8,546 nucleotides of DNA from an uncultured Clostridia bacterium (GTDB taxonomy: Bacteria; Bacillota; Clostridia; Oscillospirales; CAG-272): contig CAJGCM010000094.1 of NCBI GenBank assembly GCA_904501765.1, forward strand, positions 1 to 8,546, written 5' to 3'. The translations under genes were made by a program, and so were the position numbers. The notes below the pieces were generated by a model. The model was not told the DNA's origin. It searched no databases and saw nothing but the letters and a program-made list of their open reading frames with translations. Shown here piece after piece: positions 6,121 through 8,546 of this stretch (position 1 is the first letter of the stretch; each line of letters begins with the position of its first letter).

Positions 6121-6696
6121 TTACGCAAAGCGTCCGTGTGAAAAAAGAACGGACGTATCGGTAAGCGTCATTATACCATAGGTGGGGTCAGAACCTCCTA
6201 TGCTCCCTGGATTAAAGAGATAATAAGGCTTTTTATTTTCGTATAAGTCGTTTTCTTCAGTTGTTTCCCTATTTTCTTCTATTTCCCAAGGTCCCTGGTA
6301 CTCTTTATATTTTTCCTGAGGGTCTACGTATTTTACCATAGGTATATGGGTATGACCGAAGAGGACTATATCAGCCCCACGGGCTTCCGCCATAGCCTCT
6401 ATTTTTTCGGTTCCGTACTTTACCGAATACAAATCCCCGTGGGTAAAATAGACGTTTTTGCCCAAGAGATTGATTCTGTCAAGCTTACCGTCAGTTGAGG
6501 AAAAGGCGGAGCCGCCAAGGTCGCAATTTCCTCTAACAGAAAAGCAGGCGGCGCATTTTACATCTCGGCTGACCTCGGCAAAATCCGAAAGCCCGTCACC
6601 GAGGAAAAATATCACCTCGGCATCCGGATGACTTTTTATTGCCCTCTTCATATATAATTCTTTTCCGTGAGAATCCGAAAATATAAGGCATTTCAT
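6121..6696 (-). CDS. YfcE/MJ0936-family metallophosphoesterase
   Basis: A 191-residue soluble calcineurin-like phosphodiesterase of the small YfcE type. Metal-binding motifs appear in canonical order: SDSHG (Asp8, His10), GDGLSD (Asp34), GNCD (Asn57), THGD (His86) and GHTHIP (His115, His117). The end motif FNPGSIGG (161-168) is also typical. Family members hydrolyse phosphodiesters with a bound dinuclear metal centre, usually tested with artificial substrates; physiological substrates are unclear. Between GHTH and NPGS there is a longer-than-usual hydrophilic stretch (about 124-157, rich in Glu, Lys and Tyr), which may modify the active-site rim. The ATG at 6696 has GGAGG 9 nt upstream. It is divergent from the small-protein operon and convergent with the aldolase unit, so a role in the catabolic pathway is not indicated. 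Confidence 0.9.
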   Translation of the reverse strand: MKCLIFSDSHGKELYMKRAIKSHPDAEVIFFLGDGLSDFAEVSRDVKCAACFSVRGNCDLGGSAFSSTDGKLDRINLLGKNVYFTHGDLYSVKYGTEKIEAMAEARGADIVLFGHTHIPMVKYVDPQEKYKEYQGPWEIEENRETTEENDLYENKKPYYLFNPGSIGGSDPTYGIMTLTDTSVLFSHGRFA

Positions 6697-6779
6697 ATAT
6701 TTATACCTCCTTGTTAAGGCGAATTTTTGAGGTGAATTTAAATAAAGGAACAGGCGGTAACTCTTTTCGCTGCACAGAA

Positions 6780-6785
6780 TATAAT
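6780..6785 (+). promoter_or_regulatory. Possible -10 element for the three-gene small-protein operon
   Basis: A perfect TATAAT lies 34 nt before the ATG at 6819. No good -35 hexamer is found 16-18 bp upstream (GTAACT at 17 bp), so the promoter is weak, uses another factor, or is elsewhere in the 122-bp gap to the phosphoesterase gene. Confidence 0.35.
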
Positions 6786-6804
6786 GAGCGTAGAATAAAA
6801 CGGC

Positions 6805-6812
6805 AAAGGAGA
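6805..6812 (+). promoter_or_regulatory. Ribosome binding site that places the first small gene at 6819
   Basis: AAAGGAGA is 6 nt before ATG at 6819. The same frame is open further upstream (to about 6711), but that extension has no good SD and an unrelated composition, so the shorter protein is preferred. Confidence 0.75.
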
Positions 6813-6818
6813 TACAGC

Positions 6819-7040
6819 ATGAGAATTGATAAGGAAAAGCTTAAGGCTCTCACCTCCTTAAGTGACGAGGCACTTTGGGAGGAAATAAAAAAAATAGGGA
6901 AATCTCACGGCTTTACTCTTCCCGATGCTCCTCCTAAAAACGGAGAGCTTGGCAAGGTGCGTCGCGCCCTGGGCGAAGAAGAGAGGATAAATCTCGGCGA
7001 GGCTATTAAGATTATAAACCAATACAGGAAGGGGCGTTAA
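6819..7040 (+). CDS. Small conserved-looking hypothetical protein, 73 aa
   Basis: A soluble, charged 73-residue protein with no membrane segment or signal peptide. An N-terminal helix-rich part begins MRIDKEKLKAL and continues DEALWEEIKKIGKSHGF (16-32). After the proline-containing linker LPDAPPKNGEL, a second helical part follows (VRRALGEEE, then INLGEAIKIINQY at 57-69). I recall similar short proteins in clostridial genomes next to partners like the two downstream, but I know no function. It is the first gene of a tight three-gene operon; the next start is separated from its stop by one base. Coding is supported by the strong SD and by the regular operon architecture. Confidence 0.75.
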   Translation: MRIDKEKLKALTSLSDEALWEEIKKIGKSHGFTLPDAPPKNGELGKVRRALGEEERINLGEAIKIINQYRKGR

Positions 7041-7041
7041 T

Positions 7042-7386
7042 ATGGATAACGGACTTAACCTCTCTGAGGTTATAAATCTTATTATGAGCAATCCCGAGCT
7101 TATGGAAAGTATAAAGTCTATGAGCAAAAAAATCACCGATGCGCCCGCTGACGAAGGGAGTGAGGTTAAGGCTTCTGTCGAAGCTCCGAAAAAGGAAGAT
7201 TTTTCAAAAGCTGAGGAAGAGAGCGTTTCTACATATTCTCCCGAGGGGGGTAAGGAGCCCTTCGGCAGAAAAAGACGAAGAGAACTTCTATGCGCTCTTA
7301 AGCCCTACCTTTCAAAGGACAGAGCGAACGCTATTGATTCAATGCTCGTCATAACAGACGTCCTTGACGTCATGAGAAGGGGGTAA
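7042..7386 (+). CDS. Small hypothetical protein, 114 aa, with conserved-looking ends and variable linker
   Basis: Three regions can be seen. An N-terminal amphipathic helix (about 4-31) contains IMSNPELMESIKSM. A low-complexity acidic/Lys linker spans about 32-72, rich in Glu, Lys, Ser, Ala and Pro. A basic C-terminal helical module follows at about 75-113, with RKRRRELLCALKPYL, then SKDRANAIDSML. The ends look folded and the middle disordered, as in a tether or adaptor. There is no signal peptide or membrane segment. The start codon follows the upstream TAA with a single T between (TAA-T-ATG), and AGGAAGGGG (7026-7034) serves as SD, so translation is likely coupled. The C-terminal module resembles what I remember from clostridial uncharacterised proteins; no function is known to me. 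Confidence 0.75.
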   Translation: MDNGLNLSEVINLIMSNPELMESIKSMSKKITDAPADEGSEVKASVEAPKKEDFSKAEEESVSTYSPEGGKEPFGRKRRRELLCALKPYLSKDRANAIDSMLVITDVLDVMRRG

Positions 7387-7387
7387 T

Positions 7388-7816
7388 ATGTATACGAGAA
7401 GCTATTATGGGGATATGGCAGACGCTTTGAAGATTCCCGACAATTACGACGGAACGTCCCTTTTGGAAAAAGAAGGCGAAGCGGCTGATGCCGATGTAAC
7501 GGCAGCCGAGGATACATCACCTAAGCTCATGATAACGAAGGGAGTTGTGGAAGAGGTGCGACAAACACAGAGCGAAGAAGCTGTTTCAAAAAATGTGGGC
7601 GAAAGCGGATTATTCCAAAAGCTACGTTTGCCCGACATTTCCCGACTGCCTTTTCTCGGCGGACTACTCGGAGGGAGTAGACATCTCGAAGGATTCTTCC
7701 GTGATTTCGGCTTTGAGGATTTGCTCCTTATAGGTCTTGCTCTTCTTCTTTTCTTCTCAAAAACCGGAGATAAGGAGTGCGCTCTTATAATTTTAGTACT
7801 CCTGTTCATAAAATAA
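7388..7816 (+). CDS. Small probable membrane-associated protein with C-terminal hydrophobic hairpin, 142 aa
   Basis: The N-terminal half (1-75) is polar and acidic and probably disordered, starting MYTRSYYGDMADAL. A middle part (75-108) is rich in Gly, Leu, Phe and Arg, with RLPFLGGLLGG. The C-terminus holds two short hydrophobic segments, DLLLIGLALLLFF (111-123) and CALIILVLLFIK (131-142), separated by KTGDKE. The segments are short (12-13 residues), so a shallow re-entrant hairpin or peripheral anchor is as likely as full spanning. No signal peptide is present. The start again follows the upstream stop as TAA-T-ATG with a purine-rich SD (AGAAGGGGG), so the three proteins are probably made together and may form one complex, with this one as the membrane anchor. 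The function is unrecognised. Confidence 0.75.
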   Translation: MYTRSYYGDMADALKIPDNYDGTSLLEKEGEAADADVTAAEDTSPKLMITKGVVEEVRQTQSEEAVSKNVGESGLFQKLRLPDISRLPFLGGLLGGSRHLEGFFRDFGFEDLLLIGLALLLFFSKTGDKECALIILVLLFIK

Positions 7817-7867
7817 GCTCCGATATATCATATGGGGCTGCCCTATTTAGTCAGAACCGATAAAAAC

Positions 7868-7904
7868 AAGGGGTATTGTGAAACGACCACAGTACCCCTT
7901 TTAC
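7868..7904. terminator. Strong bidirectional intrinsic terminator between small-protein operon and polC
   Basis: A 13-bp stem, AAGGGGTATTGTG (7868-7880) with CACAGTACCCCTT (7888-7900), has one G-U pair and a 7-nt loop, followed by a T-run into 7903. On the minus strand the hairpin is followed by TTGTTTTTATC, so it also serves polC, whose stop is at 8001. The remaining 7905-8000 is AT-rich with no gene visible. Confidence 0.88.
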
Positions 7905-8000
7905 GGTAAGTATAATTTTAAAGGAACTAAGGTTGAAAACTATATTTCTTCTTTTGGTTGCGTTTTTTATTATATACCCGCATCCTCGCTCAGCGCACCT

Positions 8001-8546
8001 TTAAAACATTGAAATCTGGTTAGTTTCGGAAAGCTCGGAAAGAACCCCGTTATTTCGGAGAAGCTCTATTACGGATTTTGATATACCCGTACGCAGACGA
8101 AGCTCCTCTATGGAGAATATATCGAACTTTTCTCTTGCTTCAATGATTTTCTCCGCCGCCGTATCTCCAAGACCGGGAAGCGAATTGAAGGGCATTCTTA
8201 TCTTTCCGTCCTCAGGCAAGAATGCCTTGGAATCGGATTTTTTCAAATCAACGCCTAAGAACTGAACGCCTCTTGCAAGAGCCTCTCTGACAAGCTGCAT
8301 GGTCGCCATCATTTCGTTGTCCTTAGCGGTTGCCTCCTGACCCTTTGCCTCAATTTCGGCAATAGCCTCGGACACGCCTCTGTATCCCTTCGCTACGATT
8401 TCCGCATTGAAGCCACCGGGAGCCACTGTAAGATACGCCGCATAAAACTCCATCGGATAATAAATTTTATACCAGCAAAGTCTTATAGCCGACATTACGT
8501 AGGCTGCCGCATGAGCCTTCGGGAACATATATTTGATTTTTTTACA
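8001..8546 (-). CDS. polC: C-terminal part of DNA polymerase III PolC (partial)
   Basis: The last 181 residues of the Gram-positive replicative polymerase alpha subunit (full length usually about 1,400 residues). The frame is open to the right edge, with CKKIKY preceding MFPKAHAAAYV. This is the conserved PolC segment with the HAAAY motif, followed by MEFYAAYLT. Further on are the conserved block LARGVQFLGVDLKKSD and the C-terminal helix-hairpin-helix-like DNA-binding region (MPFNSLPGLGD, then AAEKIIEAREKFD). The protein ends TNQISMF, like the NQLSLF-type C-termini of PolC, which match the beta-clamp binding motif QLxLF. PolC is an essential cytoplasmic replication enzyme found in Bacillota and some relatives, so this gene gives the best taxonomic hint. 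It is convergent with the small-protein operon and shares its terminator. Confidence 0.95.
   Translation of the reverse strand, partial: CKKIKYMFPKAHAAAYVMSAIRLCWYKIYYPMEFYAAYLTVAPGGFNAEIVAKGYRGVSEAIAEIEAKGQEATAKDNEMMATMQLVREALARGVQFLGVDLKKSDSKAFLPEDGKIRMPFNSLPGLGDTAAEKIIEAREKFDIFSIEELRLRTGISKSVIELLRNNGVLSELSETNQISMF

Noticed and set aside
6711..6818. N-terminal extension of the first small protein to 109 residues
   Set aside because: The extension lacks a proper SD and would cover the probable -10 element. ATG at 6819 has a strong AAAGGAGA at good spacing.
7321..7328. GAGCGAA-like matches inside coding regions (also around 7571 and 2058)
   Set aside because: They are single copies within genes, without the 21-bp partner or an adjacent promoter, and are expected as background for a 7-8 bp motif.
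1..8546. CRISPR array, tRNA/rRNA gene, transposase or defence system
   Set aside because: No regularly spaced repeats, no cloverleaf or rRNA-like sequence, and no transposase, integrase or known defence-protein motifs were seen on either strand.

Overview
The window looks like a piece of a low-to-mid GC Bacillota genome, most likely an anaerobic gut clostridium. The strongest taxonomic sign is the C-terminal end of PolC, the Gram-positive replicative DNA polymerase, at the right edge. Strong AGGAGG-type ribosome binding sites and a TTG start agree with this. Species cannot be told from the sequence.

Left part (1-5979) is a carbohydrate-type catabolic cluster with its own regulator. A leftward gene whose first 35 residues resemble D-2-hydroxyacid dehydrogenases runs off the left edge. 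Divergent from it is an AraC-family regulator (314-1105). Convergent with the regulator, across a bidirectional terminator, is a heparinase II/III-like protein without a signal peptide (3607-1220). Divergent from the heparinase gene, a two-gene unit encodes a variant extended SDR/epimerase (3872-4888) and a DapA/NanA-superfamily aldolase-like protein (4900-5979). A plausible reading is intracellular cleavage of an imported acidic oligosaccharide, followed by oxidation or epimerisation and aldol cleavage. The substrate is not known, and no transporter lies in the window.

The most interesting signal is regulatory. The 264-bp gap between the heparinase and SDR genes holds five copies of a GGAGCGAAA-like motif. 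On each side a pair of copies is spaced exactly 21 bp apart. The proximal copy lies exactly 6 bp upstream of a TTGAAA-17-TATAAT promoter, and the arrangement is mirrored for the two divergent genes. A related copy, sharing a 13-bp identical core, lies in the araC/dehydrogenase gap. This is what a two-half-site AraC-type operator should look like, and it ties the units into one predicted regulon.

Middle and right part (5980-8546): a structured, multi-hairpin intergenic stretch separates the aldolase gene from a convergent YfcE-type metallophosphoesterase (6696-6121). Divergent from that gene is a tight operon of three small uncharacterised proteins (6819-7816). Two of its junctions share the same TAA-T-ATG arrangement, and the third protein ends in two hydrophobic segments. 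A strong bidirectional hairpin terminator (7868-7904) then separates this operon from the convergent polC end (8546-8001).

The catabolic enzymes carry apparent departures from family active-site signatures: Cys for the SDR Lys, Val for the DapA Arg, and possibly Ser for the heparinase zinc-ligand Asp. Their exact reactions should therefore not be assumed from family names.
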